Of a DNA stretch of 64,000 bases, positions 19,573-29,052 are shown in pieces. The position numbers and the translations under genes are program-made. The notes beneath the pieces are model-generated. The model did not search any database. It saw only the letters and a program-made list of their open reading frames with translations, and had not been told where the DNA came from. How positions within the stretch are numbered: position 1 is the stretch's first letter; each line of letters starts with the position of its first letter. Source of the stretch: Symbiodinium natans (Eukaryota > Sar > Dinophyceae > Suessiales > Symbiodiniaceae); contig CAJNDS010001779.1 of the NCBI GenBank assembly GCA_905221605.1, positions 879,646 to 943,645 of the forward strand. Reading direction: 5' to 3'.

Positions 19573-19640
19573 AGGGGAATGATAGGAGAGGAAGGCGTGC
19601 CGGTCCTGCAGCCCAGACCAATCATAGCCCAGCCTTGCCG
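19573..19640 (-). CDS. Exon-like fragment at a family H donor
   Basis: Minus strand RSARLGYDWSGLQDRHAFLS then YHS, followed by the family H end. Confidence 0.45.
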
Positions 19641-19679
19641 ACCTAAGAAAAGCAGGGTTTCGGGACAGTAGGTTATAAA

Positions 19680-19950
19680 CCCCTTGAACCCAAAACCTCC
19701 TAAATCCCCTAACCCCCCTAAACACTAAACCCCCCAAACCCCCTAAACCCCCTAAACCCTAAACCCTAAGCCCTGAAACCCTAAGCCCTAAGCCCTAAAC
19801 CCTAAACCCTAAGCCCAAAGCCCTAAGCCCTAAGCCCTAAACCCTAAACCCCAAACCCTAAACCCTAAGCCCTAAGCCCTAAGCCCTAAACCCTAAGCCC
19901 TAAACCTTAAACTCTAAGCCCTAAACCCTAAACCCTAAACCCTCCGTATC
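19680..19950. repeat. CCCTAAA/CCCTAAG array
   Basis: Around 35 heptamers, many with the CCCTAAG variant in short blocks, which suggests local unit amplification after mutation. Confidence 0.95.
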
Positions 19951-19960
19951 GCGGCCCCAG

Positions 19961-20008
19961 GTGCTCCGAAAGCGATGCGAGGAGCTCCGCCTTCTCCTGC
20001 CTTGGGCC
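19961..20008 (+). CDS. Short exon-like fragment, possibly terminal
   Basis: Acceptor GGCCCCAG/G, frame VLRKRCEELRLLLPWA, stop TGA. Confidence 0.4.
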
Positions 20009-20331
20009 TGAGGCTTAGGGTTTAGGGTTTAGGGTTTAGGGTTTAGGGTTTAGGGCTTCGGATTCTCCTACTGTATGGGGAGTGCCAAAGGGTTTGCGGG
20101 TTAGGGTTTGGGGTTTGGGAGTTTGGGGTTTATAGGGAGTACTTTAGTTAGGAGTAGGCTGGCTTTCAGAAGTAGGCTTGAGGCTTGATGGCTTAACCTA
20201 AACCCTAAACCCTAAACCCTAAACCCTTAGCCGCAGTGAGGCAGACCGAGGTGCGGTTGAACCACTGGAGCGGGCGTTGCATATGGTCTTGGGTCGACTG
20301 CGCCTCTCTTTGCGTGTCTTCTATGTCCCGT

Positions 20332-20336
<5 letters not shown>

Positions 20337-20379
<43 letters not shown>
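20337..20379. repeat. CT microsatellite
   Basis: About 21 CT units. Arg-Glu frames on the other strand are repeat artefacts. Confidence 0.95.
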
Positions 20380-20382
<3 letters not shown>

Positions 20383-20899
20383 GTGTCCGTTATAAAGCAA
20401 GGCACATCAATATGACTATATGCAGTATATATACATATATATATATATACACAGAGATGTATAAGAAATTCACATAGTGGCGACTGCTGTTTGTGTATTG
20501 GTCTGCCGAATGAATGGTGCTGTCATTCATGCTCCCACAGGGGTCCATCTGTTTATGCGGATTGAGGTTCTTGAGTTTCTACATGGGGTTAAAGACCCCA
20601 AACCTAAACCCTAAACCCTAAACCCTAAACTCTAAACTCTAAACCCTAGAGCCTGTGGAAAGAGACTTGTGGTCGGGGTTGACACGGAATCTGCCTGAAG
20701 GTTCACTAGGGTACTTGCACAAGTACCCTAGATAAGGTTATAGCCAGTACTTACCCGACTGAGAACCCTACTTACAAGTAACCCCGAAACCCGAAACCCT
20801 AAACTCGAAACCCTAAACTCGAAACCCTAAACCCGAAACCCGAAACCCTAAACCCTAAACCCTAAACCCTAAACCTTACTTACAAGTCCCCAAATGAAC

Positions 20900-21004
20900 C
20901 TCCAAGTGCCCTCCAGGTCCGGGACTCCCCAGCGCGCGGCGGAGGAAGGCAAAACACGCGTCCAGAGCCACGGACAGCTTCTCCACCCCCTTTGACAGGG
21001 CTTT
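20900..21004 (-). CDS. Exon-like fragment with a family A donor
   Basis: Acceptor TTGCCTAG, 35 codons (ALSKGVEKLSVALDACFAFL, RRALGSPGPGGHLE), donor CTTGGAG/GTTCAT at a family A end. The acceptor lies beside a (TA)n tract. Confidence 0.55.
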
Positions 21005-21088
21005 CTAGGCAATATATGTATATAGATATAGATATATATATATATATAAATACATACATATCTATATATATATATATACGTCCATATA
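21005..21088. repeat. TA-rich microsatellite in a probable intron
   Basis: ATATAGATA and TA runs lie between two minus-strand coding pieces (21290-21095 and 21004-20900). Confidence 0.8.
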
Positions 21089-21094
21089 TCCATG

Positions 21095-21290
21095 CGTATC
21101 TGAGCGAGTTGATATCTATTTCTATGCGGTTTAGAAGGGTCTATGGGATCTGTTTGGCTTCTGGGGTTATTATCAGGGCTTGTAGAGTCCACTGTGGCGT
21201 TGTCTGAAGGTCCGTGTCGCAAATCGCCGGCAGGAGAAGCGGTGGTAACTTCTTCACTATATACAAACGCGCATACATTGTCGAACAGGT
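21095..21290 (-). CDS. Exon-like coding fragment, polar
   Basis: Minus strand frame with VYSEEVTTASPAGDLRHGPS, DNATVDSTSPDNNPRSQTDP and KPHRNRYQLAQIRMD. It precedes the exon at 21004-20900 on the same strand, across the TA tract. Product unknown. Confidence 0.5.
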
Positions 21291-21299
21291 CTGTAGCGC

Positions 21300-22157
21300 A
21301 TGTACGTGTGTACGTGTGTACGTGTGTACGTGTGTACGTGTGTGCCTCGGGCAGGAGCGACAGCGAAATCACCACTTTTGAGCCGGCGCTGGTGTCCTGG
21401 CATCATTCATGGGGGTGACACGGCCACGGCACAAACTCACTCAAAGACTGCAGACCTGTCGAGACATGTAACTTACCAAACAGGGCATCAAAGAACCCTA
21501 AACCCCAAAACAGGGCTCGAATCACCCTAGAGTTAGCCTGCGTTGTAGTAACGATAAGGCCCCTAAACCTACTGGTCCTTCGTGGGAACTGAGGGAACTA
21601 GATTGGGTTTAGGGTTTTTGGTTTAGGCTTTAGGGTCCCTTGAAGGGTATATGTAGGTAAATATGGGACCAGCAAGTAAACTCTCAACTTGAGACCTCAA
21701 ACCTAGCCGGACAGGATTTCCAAGTACATTTCTGGAGCTTTGAGCACTCAGAGCTTCGGGGTTTAGGGTTCAGGATTTACGGTTTAGGGAAGTGTCTACG
21801 ATTTGGGTTTAGGTCTTGTAATGCTCGTAACGTCGTGGCTTTGTAGTTAGGGTTTCGAGAGCGTTTAGGGTTTGTCGGGATGTTAGGTAACCCTAAACCC
21901 TAAAACCCTCAAACCCTAAAACTCGAAGATGCTAAAACCCCAAAATCCTAACTAAAGCCGTAAAACCCCAAACCCTAAAGCCGCAAACCCCCAAACCATA
22001 AACCCCCAACACCCTAAACCCGCCAACGCCCTAAAAACCCAAGACTCTAAAACCCTAAAGCCCTAACACTCTAAAACCCCAAAACCCTAACAGCCTAACA
22101 GCCTAACACCCTAAAACCCTAAAACCCCCAAACCCTAAACGCCTAACACCCTACACA
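21300..22157. other. Repeat-rich, no supported gene
   Basis: A TACGTGTG microsatellite (21300-21345), decayed TTTAGGG (21600-21880), a family H remnant with a telomeric insert (21570-21660) and CCCTAAA-type units (21890-22150). Confidence 0.5.
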
Positions 22158-22318
22158 ACTGTTTGCTTAAGAACCCCCATAAAAACACAAAAACAACCAT
22201 CCCTATATGGCCCTTATAAGGAAGAATGCTATTATTATTATGATTATTACTATTATTATTATGATTTACTACTTTTTTTTTTTTGGGGGGGGGGGGGGTT
22301 ATTAAGCAATTCGTAGTA
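22158..22318. mobile_element. Family C element expanded by an ATT microsatellite
   Basis: CTGTTTGCTTAAGAACCCCC at the left, poly-T/poly-G then TATTAAGCAATTCGTAGT at the right, and CCCTATATGGCCCTTATAAG inside. Extra ATT units (22230-22270) lengthen it. Confidence 0.7.
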
Positions 22319-22398
22319 AAAACCTTTGAAGAGCGGATGGTGGGGTCCCGTCCTCGTCGGCGCTCACAGCCACGTCCGATGCGAGCCCGAGCCTATCA
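22311..22398 (-). CDS. Exon-like fragment ending in a family C GC donor
   Basis: Acceptor CTGATAG/G, 28 codons (LGLASDVAVSADEDGTPPSA, LQRFLLRI), donor CGAATT/GCTTAATAAC at the family C end. Confidence 0.6.
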
Positions 22399-22399
22399 G

Positions 22400-22640
22400 G
22401 TTGGGATCTAGGGTTTGGGTTTAGGGTGTAGGGTTTAGGGCTTAGGATTTCAGGTTTTGTGCTTTGGGCTGAGGGCTTAGGATTTAGAATTTAGGGTCTG
22501 GGGCTTTTAGCTTAGGGCTCAGGGCTCAGGGTTTAGGGTCGGTGGCTCAGGTCTTTTCGGACTTAAGGTTTTAGGGTTTTGGGCTTAGGGCTGGAGGTTT
22601 AGGAAAGTTTAGGGTTTAGGGTTTGGCTTTTTGGGGTCTG
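22400..22640. repeat. Decayed TTTAGGG field
   Basis: TTTAGGG with many variants (TTTGGGC, TTTCAGG). No exon seen. Confidence 0.8.
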
Positions 22641-22664
22641 GGTCTTTTGGATCTCAGCATCAAC

Positions 22665-22958
22665 TAAGCGCACCTCCATGGAGGCGAGGCGCGAGCTCCC
22701 TGGACGTCTCTGTCAATCTGAGTGCTGTTTGCCGAATAGAATGATGTAGTTTTGTCTGTCGCACATAGCTCAAGGCAGGCTGCAGAGTCTACAATCCCCG
22801 TGTTGCCTGTTGGATGCAGCGCCGCCTTCAGGACAGTCACATTGTCGTCCTTGCCCATGTGCTGCTGTAAGCGCTGTGATGGCCCCGCCTGGAGCTAGAA
22901 ACGACACTAGACCTGATGTGGCAACGCCAACAATGGCCACTTCGGCGGCCCCCTCATG
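22665..22958 (-). CDS. Larger coding segment with a frame change
   Basis: The upstream half reads GAAEVAIVGVATSGLVSFLA then PGGAITALTAAHG, a hydrophobic, possibly membrane segment. Around 22860 the convincing frame switches to GKDDNVTVLKAALHPTGNTG, IVDSAACLELCATDKTTSFY and SANSTQIDRDVQGA. Either a very short intron (a GC...AG pair is present near 22865-22895), an indel or two genes could explain this. Product unknown. Confidence 0.5.
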
Positions 22959-23178
22959 AAGGTTTTTTGCTTTAGGGTTTGAAGTTTAGGGTTCAGGGCT
23001 TAGGGTTTTAGGGATTTAGGGTTTTAGGGGCTTCTTGGGCTTAGGGTCCAGGGTTTTAGGGTTAAGGGTCTAGGTTTTGAAGGAGGGTATATATTTCTTG
23101 TACCCCTCAAAGGACACCCAATAAAAACACTCACCACTAGTAAAAAGGAACCTTATATACACTCACCCCTAAACCTAC

Positions 23179-23286
23179 CTTTGGAGTAGACCCTGGAAAA
23201 AAGTATATGCTTTTTAGGTATAAGTAGCTAGAATAGGAACCCAGAACCAAAAACAGTATTAAAGTACAGTACTCCAAAACCCAGTA
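23179..23286. mobile_element. Repeat copy without telomeric insert
   Basis: GGAGTAGACCCTGGAAAAAA, AAGTATATGCTTTTTAGG and GTACTCCAAAACCCAG in this order form a TIR-like element (GGAGTA...TACTCC). A second copy at 32117-32273 is split by TTTAGGG units. Confidence 0.65.
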
Positions 23287-23554
23287 AACCCTAAACCCAG
23301 TTAACAGTAAACCCTAAGCCCTAAACCCTAAACCCTAAACCCTAAACCCTAAACCCTAAACCCTGCTTCATTTAGGGTCTATGGCCTTGGGTCCTTCTCG
23401 GCATCCTCAAGTCTAGAACTCTGCAGGCCCTGAGCCAACAACAAAACCCAACAACCCCAAAAACCTCAAACCCCGACAACCTCAAAGATCCCCCTAAACC
23501 CTAAACCCTAAACCCTAAACCCTAAACCCTAAACCCTAAACCCGGGAGCCGGCC

Positions 23555-23625
23555 CAGGCCCCCGGCTGATCTCGCAGGGCCACAGCAAGCGATTCAGGGC
23601 CGCCCTAAGGAGGTCGGCTTCGGGT
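23555..23625 (+). CDS. Exon-like basic fragment
   Basis: Plus strand RLISQGHSKRFRAALRRSAS between CCCTAAA and TTTAGGG arrays. Confidence 0.4.
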
Positions 23626-23928
23626 TTAGGGTTTAGAGTTTAGGGTTTAGGGTTTAGGGTTTAGGGCTTAGGGCTTAGGGCTTAGGGCTTAGGGTTTAGG
23701 GTTTAGGGTTTAGGGTTTAGGGTTCATGGTTTAGGGTTTAGGGTATAGGGTTTGGGGTTTAGGGTTTTGGGGCTTGGGGTTTAGGGCCTAGAGGGTTTTG
23801 GGCTTAGGACTTTACGGCTTCCGGGTGCCGGGCGTTTAAGGCTTTGGGGCTTTGGATTTAGCGCTTCAGGCTTTCAGAGGGTTCTACTTCAAACCTTCAC
23901 ACTAAGTTCTCTGAGCCTTCAATGCAGA

Positions 23929-23954
23929 GCCTTGCAAACTCATCTTACTTGGAG
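23929..23954 (+). CDS. Mini exon with family A donor
   Basis: CAATGCAG/AGCC to CTTGGAG/GTTCATGGGCAC. The rest of the family A element is replaced by TTTAGGG units from 23973. Confidence 0.35.
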
Positions 23955-23972
23955 GTTCATGGGCACTTGTAC

Positions 23973-24104
23973 GTAGGGTTTAGGGTTTAGGGTTTAGGGT
24001 TTAGGGTTTAGGGTTTAGGGTTTAGGGTTTAGGGTTTAGGGTTTAGGGTTTAGGGTTTAGGGTTTAGGGTTTAGGGTTTAGGGTTTAGGGTTTAGGGTTT
24101 AGGG
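23973..24104. repeat. TTTAGGG array replacing part of a family A element
   Basis: About 19 perfect units begin right after GTTCATGGGCACTTGTACG. Confidence 0.95.
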
Positions 24105-24252
24105 AGTGAGTTGGGAATAAACAGGGTGCCCTTCAAGGGTTTCGAAGGGAACCCCTAAACCCCAAACCCTACAACCCTACAACTTGAAGGGTTTAGGGTT
24201 TAGGGTTTAGGGTTTAGGGTTTAGGGTTTAGGGTGTAGGGTTTAGGGTTTAG

Positions 24253-24350
24253 GGTCTGGGTCGTCGTTTCAAGTTATCCGGGCCCCGCACGTAGTTGACG
24301 ATGTGCTCCAGGTAGGCTGCGGGACGGCTCCTGCTGATCCCCGAACCCGT
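24253..24350 (-). CDS. Exon-like coding fragment
   Basis: Minus strand WFITGSGISRSRPAAYLEHI then VNYVRGPDNLKRRPR. A family B end lies upstream on the same strand and TTTAGGG-derived sequence downstream. Confidence 0.55.
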
Positions 24351-24478
24351 GATGAACCATGAACATTGGGATGTTCCCCCCCGGCCCTTATACTAAAAGT
24401 TCCTGGCACCCTGTTTTTTGGGTTGGTTACTTTCTAAGGGAACCCAGAAAAAAAAAAAGGTACCGCTGGGCTACCAAG

Positions 24479-24597
24479 AAGCCCGAAACCCTATGCTTCG
24501 TTGAGCCAAACTCCCAACCGTGCACCCTGCGAGGCCGCCATACAACCTTTTCCGAGCTGCCTCTTCTAAGGAGCTTAACTACTATTTGCTGAAGAAC
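24479..24597 (+). CDS. Exon bounded by a family D acceptor and a family C donor
   Basis: The exon begins straight after GGGCTACCAAG (family D end) and ends ACTACTATTT/GCTGAAGAACCCC (family C end). It is 39 codons plus two bases: KPETLCFVEPNSQPCTLRGR, HTTFSELPLLRSLTTI. This is the cleanest case of two different element families supplying the splice sites of one exon. Confidence 0.62.
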
Positions 24598-24752
24598 CCC
24601 AAAAGAAAGCCAAAGAAAGTATGCTGCCTTATAAGGGCAATATAGGGCTTTTTTTCGGGTTTAGGGCACAGGGTTTTGGGACGATATGGATATGTCTACA
24701 CATCTTGTATGCTCTTTTCTTTGGCATTCATTTTCATGACTTCCCTTTATAT

Positions 24753-24862
24753 TAGGATGTTGCCCCCTTATACCAACAGTCCTTACTAGGGTACTAGGGA
24801 TGAGAATAAGGGGTACGAGAATCCCCATGAAGGACTGTTAGTAGAAGGGGAGAACATCCCAA
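24753..24862. mobile_element. Family B element
   Basis: TAGGATGTTGCCCCCTTATA ... AACAGTCCTTACTAGG ... GAAGGACTGTTAGTAG ... GGGGAGAACATCCCAA, with nested inverted repeats. Confidence 0.75.
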
Positions 24863-24874
24863 CCTTTATACCTT

Positions 24875-25007
24875 ACTTGGAGCTTCATGGGTACTTAGGT
24901 ACTTATAACCCCAAGTATAAGTCTACTCATAACCTACTTAGAAGGACTTAGGGGGGGCTTACAAGTACAGTTCTAATTGGGGTTACAAGGGCCCCGAACC
25001 TCCAAGT
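24875..25007. mobile_element. Family A element, near complete
   Basis: ACTTGGAGCTTCATGGGTAC at the left and GGGCCCCGAACCTCCAAGT at the right. The interior has CTACTCATAACCTACTTAGA and GGCTTACAAGTACAGTTCTA, shared with 34039-34155 and 19400-19463. The right acceptor CCTCCAAG abuts an open plus frame. Confidence 0.75.
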
Positions 25008-25093
25008 CGAAGCCCCAGAAAGCCCGGAGAAGCTTCGCGGGGCCTCACCCAGGGCTGCAAGTTCCGCAGCGGAAAAACCTCAGCTTGCGTCAC
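25008..25093 (+). CDS. Exon-like basic fragment after a family A acceptor
   Basis: KPQKARRSFAGPHPGLQVPQ then RKNLSLRH, starting right after CCTCCAAG/T. Confidence 0.45.
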
Positions 25094-25599
25094 CCTAAAC
25101 CCTAAACCCTAAACCCTAAACCCTAAACCCTGAACCCTAAACCCTAAACCCTAAGCATCATCATGGCCCCAAAAGGCCCCCCTTTGAAGAGTAACCGCCA
25201 GGACTCCGTAAGAGTAGCCTAGGAAGTCAAAGGAGGGAGTGCCCAATTTTCGGTCTTGAAGGGTCTAAAAGGGAGCCCCAATAAACAGGGGGGATAAGGG
25301 CCTAGTCTGGGTTCTAGTTAAGCAATGTCAAGCAATGGTTTGCAGGCCAACTGGGCCTGCAGTCGATTGAGGGGGTGCGTAGGGTTTAGTGTTGCCCTAA
25401 ACCCTAAGCCCGAATTCCTAGCTCCTAACCCCTAACCCCTAAACCCTATCGAGTTGAGGGTGGCAAGCCGGGTTAGAGGCGGGTTTCGGGCGTGAGCCCT
25501 TCAGACAAATAGCGGGGCTACCGACAACCAGGCAGGTCTACTTTGCGGGTTGTTGAGCAAGAATGGGTGTGCTAGGAAAGTGTGGTTTCTGTTCTATTT

Positions 25600-25790
25600 G
25601 GGCGGTTGTCAAACTTATGCTCCCTGGATCCCTCTCAGAATACGGCACCTCCCAAAAAGGGACCATAATGTTGACAGCCACCCATTTCGTATGGGAGAAA
25701 TGGGGATCCTAAAGAACCCTCGGGTACCCCCAAAAAGGGACCATAATATTGACAGCCACCCATTTTGTATCGGAGAGATCGGGATCCTAA
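25600..25790. mobile_element. Family I repeats in tandem
   Basis: CAAAAAGGGACCATAATGTT and CAAAAAGGGACCATAATATT, each followed by GACAGCCACCCATTT, occur 80 bp apart. A reversed copy of the same end is at 25603 (GGCGGTTGTCAAACTTATGC). Relatives are at 50037-50110 and 51003-51095. Confidence 0.6.
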
Positions 25791-25842
25791 AAGAGCCCTA
25801 AACCGACAACTTTCAACTCCCACCGCAACTCCCCCTTCCGAT

Positions 25843-25952
25843 GCGTGAGGGTTTAGGGTTTAGGGTTTAGGGTTTAGGGTTTAGGGTTTAGGGTTTAGGG
25901 TTTAGGGTTTAGGGCTTAGGGTTTAGGGTTTAGGGTTTAGGGTTTAGGGTTT
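25843..25952. repeat. TTTAGGG array
   Basis: About 15 near-perfect units. Confidence 0.95.
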
Positions 25953-25989
25953 ATGGGGTCTTTTCAGGTCTCGGGATCATCCTCTTTGA

Positions 25990-26068
25990 AAGGGCCTAAG
26001 GGTAGTTATGTATGTATATGTAAGCCCTAAACCCTAAACCCTAAACCCTAAACCCTTTATGTATATAA

Positions 26069-26100
<32 letters not shown>

Positions 26101-26235
26101 GGTCCCTTCGTACTGGCCCGGAAAAGGGTATATAACCCCTTATATACCCTTTCTATACCCTATGCAAGTTAAGGGCCCATATAATCAGAACCCTTTGAAG
26201 GAGGTTGGGGACCATATTCCGGGCCCATGAAACTA
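25990..26235. mobile_element. Family F element split by a telomeric array and TA tract
   Basis: GGGTAGTTATGTATGTATAT, then five CCCTAAA units (26027-26057), then TTTATGTATATAAATA resumes, a TA tract, ATGGTCCCTTCGTACTGG, and the far end GGGCCCATGAAACTACCC. The sequence either side of the array looks like one interrupted stretch. Confidence 0.6.
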
Positions 26236-26337
26236 CCCTCAGAAAGGACCACCAGACACTAGTAAGGGCTTAGGGAAGTTTAGGGTTTAGGGTTTAGGGT
26301 TTCGGGTTTAGGGTTTAGGGTTTAGTGAGTTTAGGGA

Positions 26338-26404
26338 GTTTAGCTTTCGGAGAACTTCCCAACTCATCGTCACGACGCCAAATGCATCTCCGCTTGTGTC
26401 GCCA
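26338..26404 (-). CDS. Exon-like fragment
   Basis: Acceptor AACCCGCAG/G, frame PGDTSGDAFGVVTMSWEVLR then KL, then TTTAGGG-type sequence. Confidence 0.5.
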
Positions 26405-26992
26405 GGCCCTGCGGGTTCAGGCTTAATGATCTTAAGGCCCTAAACGCTAAACCCTAAACCCTAAACCCTAAACCCTGGACCCTAGACCCTAGACCCTAAA
26501 CCCTAGACCCTGTAGGGTTTAGAGTCGTAATGTCTTGGGATGCCTTCGGGCTCTAAAGGGCTTTAGGACTTTTTTTCGGGTGGCCAGGGAAGCGGATACA
26601 ATGTATGCCATGGCAAGTTTTGGGCTCTAAATCCTAAACCCTAAACCCCAAACCCTAAACCCTAAACCCCAACCCGAAAACCTTAGGGTTTAAGGGGCTT
26701 TTGAGGCGGTTTTGGGGTTTTTGAGGTTTTCATGCTTCGGCTTTAGGGTTCAAGGTTCTAGTGTTTCGGGCTCCAAGTTTTCAAAAATATCAGCTGCGAA
26801 ACGTTTAACCCCAAACCTGAAACCCTAAACCCTACACCCCCGTACCCTGAAATCGCGCCAAGTTAAAAAAAAACGAAACTCCATGAAACTCCTCGCAACT
26901 TCCCCGGACCTGAACCCTTAAAAATCACCCTAAACCCTAAACCCCAAACCCCAAACCCCAAACCCTAAACCCTAAACCCTAAACCCTGAACC

Positions 26993-27072
26993 CTAGGAGC
27001 CTGCATCCGCAACATCTTGCCCAAGGTTGCATTCGGAAAGGGTGGGGGATCTGGGCGCAAGACATCTGGAGT
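26993..27072 (-). CDS. Exon-like fragment
   Basis: Minus strand PDVLRPDPPPFPNATLGKML then RMQAP between telomeric arrays. Confidence 0.5.
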
Positions 27073-27685
27073 TCAGGGGAGTTCAGGGTTAGGTTTTTTG
27101 GGTTTGGGTTTTAGGGTTTAGGGTTTAGGTTTTAGGGGTTTAGGCTTTAGGGTGTAGGGTTGCAGGTTTATTCCCGCACGCCCTGAGAGTCTATAAGACT
27201 CTGGTCAGTCGTCTACGTTACGGCCCCTGTTTCGGGTGCCCCAAACAGTCGAAGCCGCCCTAAGACAGGGAGCCCAAAAGGGGCACCAGGTTCTTACTTC
27301 TCCAATAACCAAGGGGAAAATGTTAAACTTTAAGAGAAAAAGGGTTAAACACTCTAAAATTCCTCCTGAATAAGTAACCCAAAAAATTTAAAGTTCAGCT
27401 AGAGGCGAAGTAAGGGTTCTAGAGAAAAAGGGCCATCTGGAGCTCAGGACTTAAGGTTTATTCCCTCATACCCTAAACCCTAAACCCTAAACCCTAAACC
27501 CTAAACCCTAAACCCTAAACCCTAAAGCCTAAGCCTAAACCCAAAAGAAACAACTTTAAACGAACTGCAAGCTGGAAGCTTCCCAAGCTTGGGGCTTGAA
27601 TGGCTTAGCCTTGTGCGATTAAAAAACAGACGAAGCCCCCTGCATTCTTGTCTGAACTTGGAACCCTAGCAAAGAACTCAATTTT

Positions 27686-27755
27686 AGCTGTTTCTTCGGA
27701 ATTGCTGTACCCAAAAATTGACAATGATTCAATCCCTAAGCATGAAGGTTTTAGG
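27686..27755. mobile_element. Family E repeat
   Basis: TTTTAGCTGTTTCTTCGGAA followed by GCTGTACCCAAAAATTGACA and ATCCCTAAGCATGAAGG. Confidence 0.55.
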
Positions 27756-27989
27756 GTATAGGGAAGGTTTTGGGGTGAGTAGTTGCTATATCTTGGGCCC
27801 TGGAAACCCTATTTTGGGTACCTAGGGGGGAGCATAGGAAACCCTAAGCCAACGCGCACCCCCATTCATGCCTCCCAGGTAACTTTCCCTGGTCCAGGGA
27901 GGCGGGGGGGGTTGGGGGGGGGGGGGCGCAGCCTCCCCCCCATTGGAAAATCCGAGAAGTCGAGAGATGATTTAAATCTGCCCATGGGT

Positions 27990-28085
27990 TTGAACCTGGG
28001 TCTGAACCCAGGGTTTGAACCTGGGTTTAAACCTGGGTTTGAACCTGGGTTGAACCTGGGTTCGAACCTGGGTTGGTTCATCCTC
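27990..28085. repeat. 12-bp repeat GAACCTGGGTTY
   Basis: Seven or eight head-to-tail copies with single-base changes. Three more copies lie at 28363-28399. The unit is close to palindromic (GGTTCGAACC across junctions). Confidence 0.85.
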
Positions 28086-28611
28086 GCTGCCAGAGAACAC
28101 CCCTGGCCGATTTCCTCTCACGGTTTGCACCCATTGCACCAAAAACCCTGAGGAACGTTTTGCCAGGAGGTTCATTCCTCTCATGAGGTACAACCTCTGG
28201 TAGCATCCCAAAGAGGATGGCAGCTTAGGAGGAGGTGTTTTCCTCCCCCTGTACTATAAGGCCAAGAGGGCCATCAGATGTGCCAGTACAGAGGCACGGT
28301 TTTCACAACCCAAACACCAAGAAGGTGGATCGCATTTGTTCGCTCAACTCGGAAAAAAATTCGAACCTGGGTTCGAACCTGGGTTCCGAACCTGGGTTCC
28401 TGAGTTGTTGTTGTTCTCCCCCAACGCTCTGCCCAAGGCTAATTAAGGCTTAGGGTTGAGGGCTGAGGGTTGAGGGTTTCGGGTTTAGAGCTTGGGGTTT
28501 AGGGTTTAGAGTTTGGGACGTAGGGTTTAGGGTCAGGGTTTGGGGTTTAGGATTTCGGGTTTGGGGTTGGGGTTTAGGGCATAGGGTTTCGGGTTTAGGG
28601 TGTTTTTGGTT

Positions 28612-28690
28612 GCAAGAAGAACTGGGCCCTGGCTGGCGAAGCTGGGTGCCTCTGCCAGGCAATGCCCCGCGCGCCTCGGGCGTTTTGGGT
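28612..28690 (+). CDS. Possible exon
   Basis: After GTTGCAAG the plus strand reads KNWALAGEAGCLCQAMPRAP. The other strand is also open. Confidence 0.3.
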
Positions 28691-29052
28691 TTAGGGCTTA
28701 GGCACGGTTTAGGGTTTAGGGTTTAGGGTTTTTTTCTTAACTGGAATCCCCGTTTTACGGGCGGAACGTCAGCGTTCTCCAAACGTGAAACGAACACACG
28801 ACCGCCCCCTCCATCCAGAAAACATCTCCTCCATCCCTCCCATTCCAGCTCGTCACCGAAGGCCCCCATCAAGCACCATCCTCGGACACCTCCACAATCA
28901 TCTTGTCGACCCCACAGACGTAGGCCGAACCGGTCGCAGAAGAAGAGCTGGAGGACGAAGGGCCAAGAGAGGAACCAGCCCCCCCAGGGTAGAAGGACAC
29001 CGACACCGGTGCCGCCTCTCCCCGCATCGTCTCGCGCCAAAACACCCGAAGT

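Larger units (their letters stand above)
27080..28600. other. Non-coding or unresolved stretch with short tandem repeats
   Basis: Holds CCCTAAA arrays (27473-27530), family E copy 27686-27755, G/C homopolymers near 27900 and the 12-bp GAACCTGGGTTY repeats at 27990-28085 and 28360-28400. Weak frames around 28085-28330 are not supported. Confidence 0.45.

Noticed and set aside
20205-20405. Arg-Glu repeat protein
   Set aside because: CT microsatellite read on the other strand.
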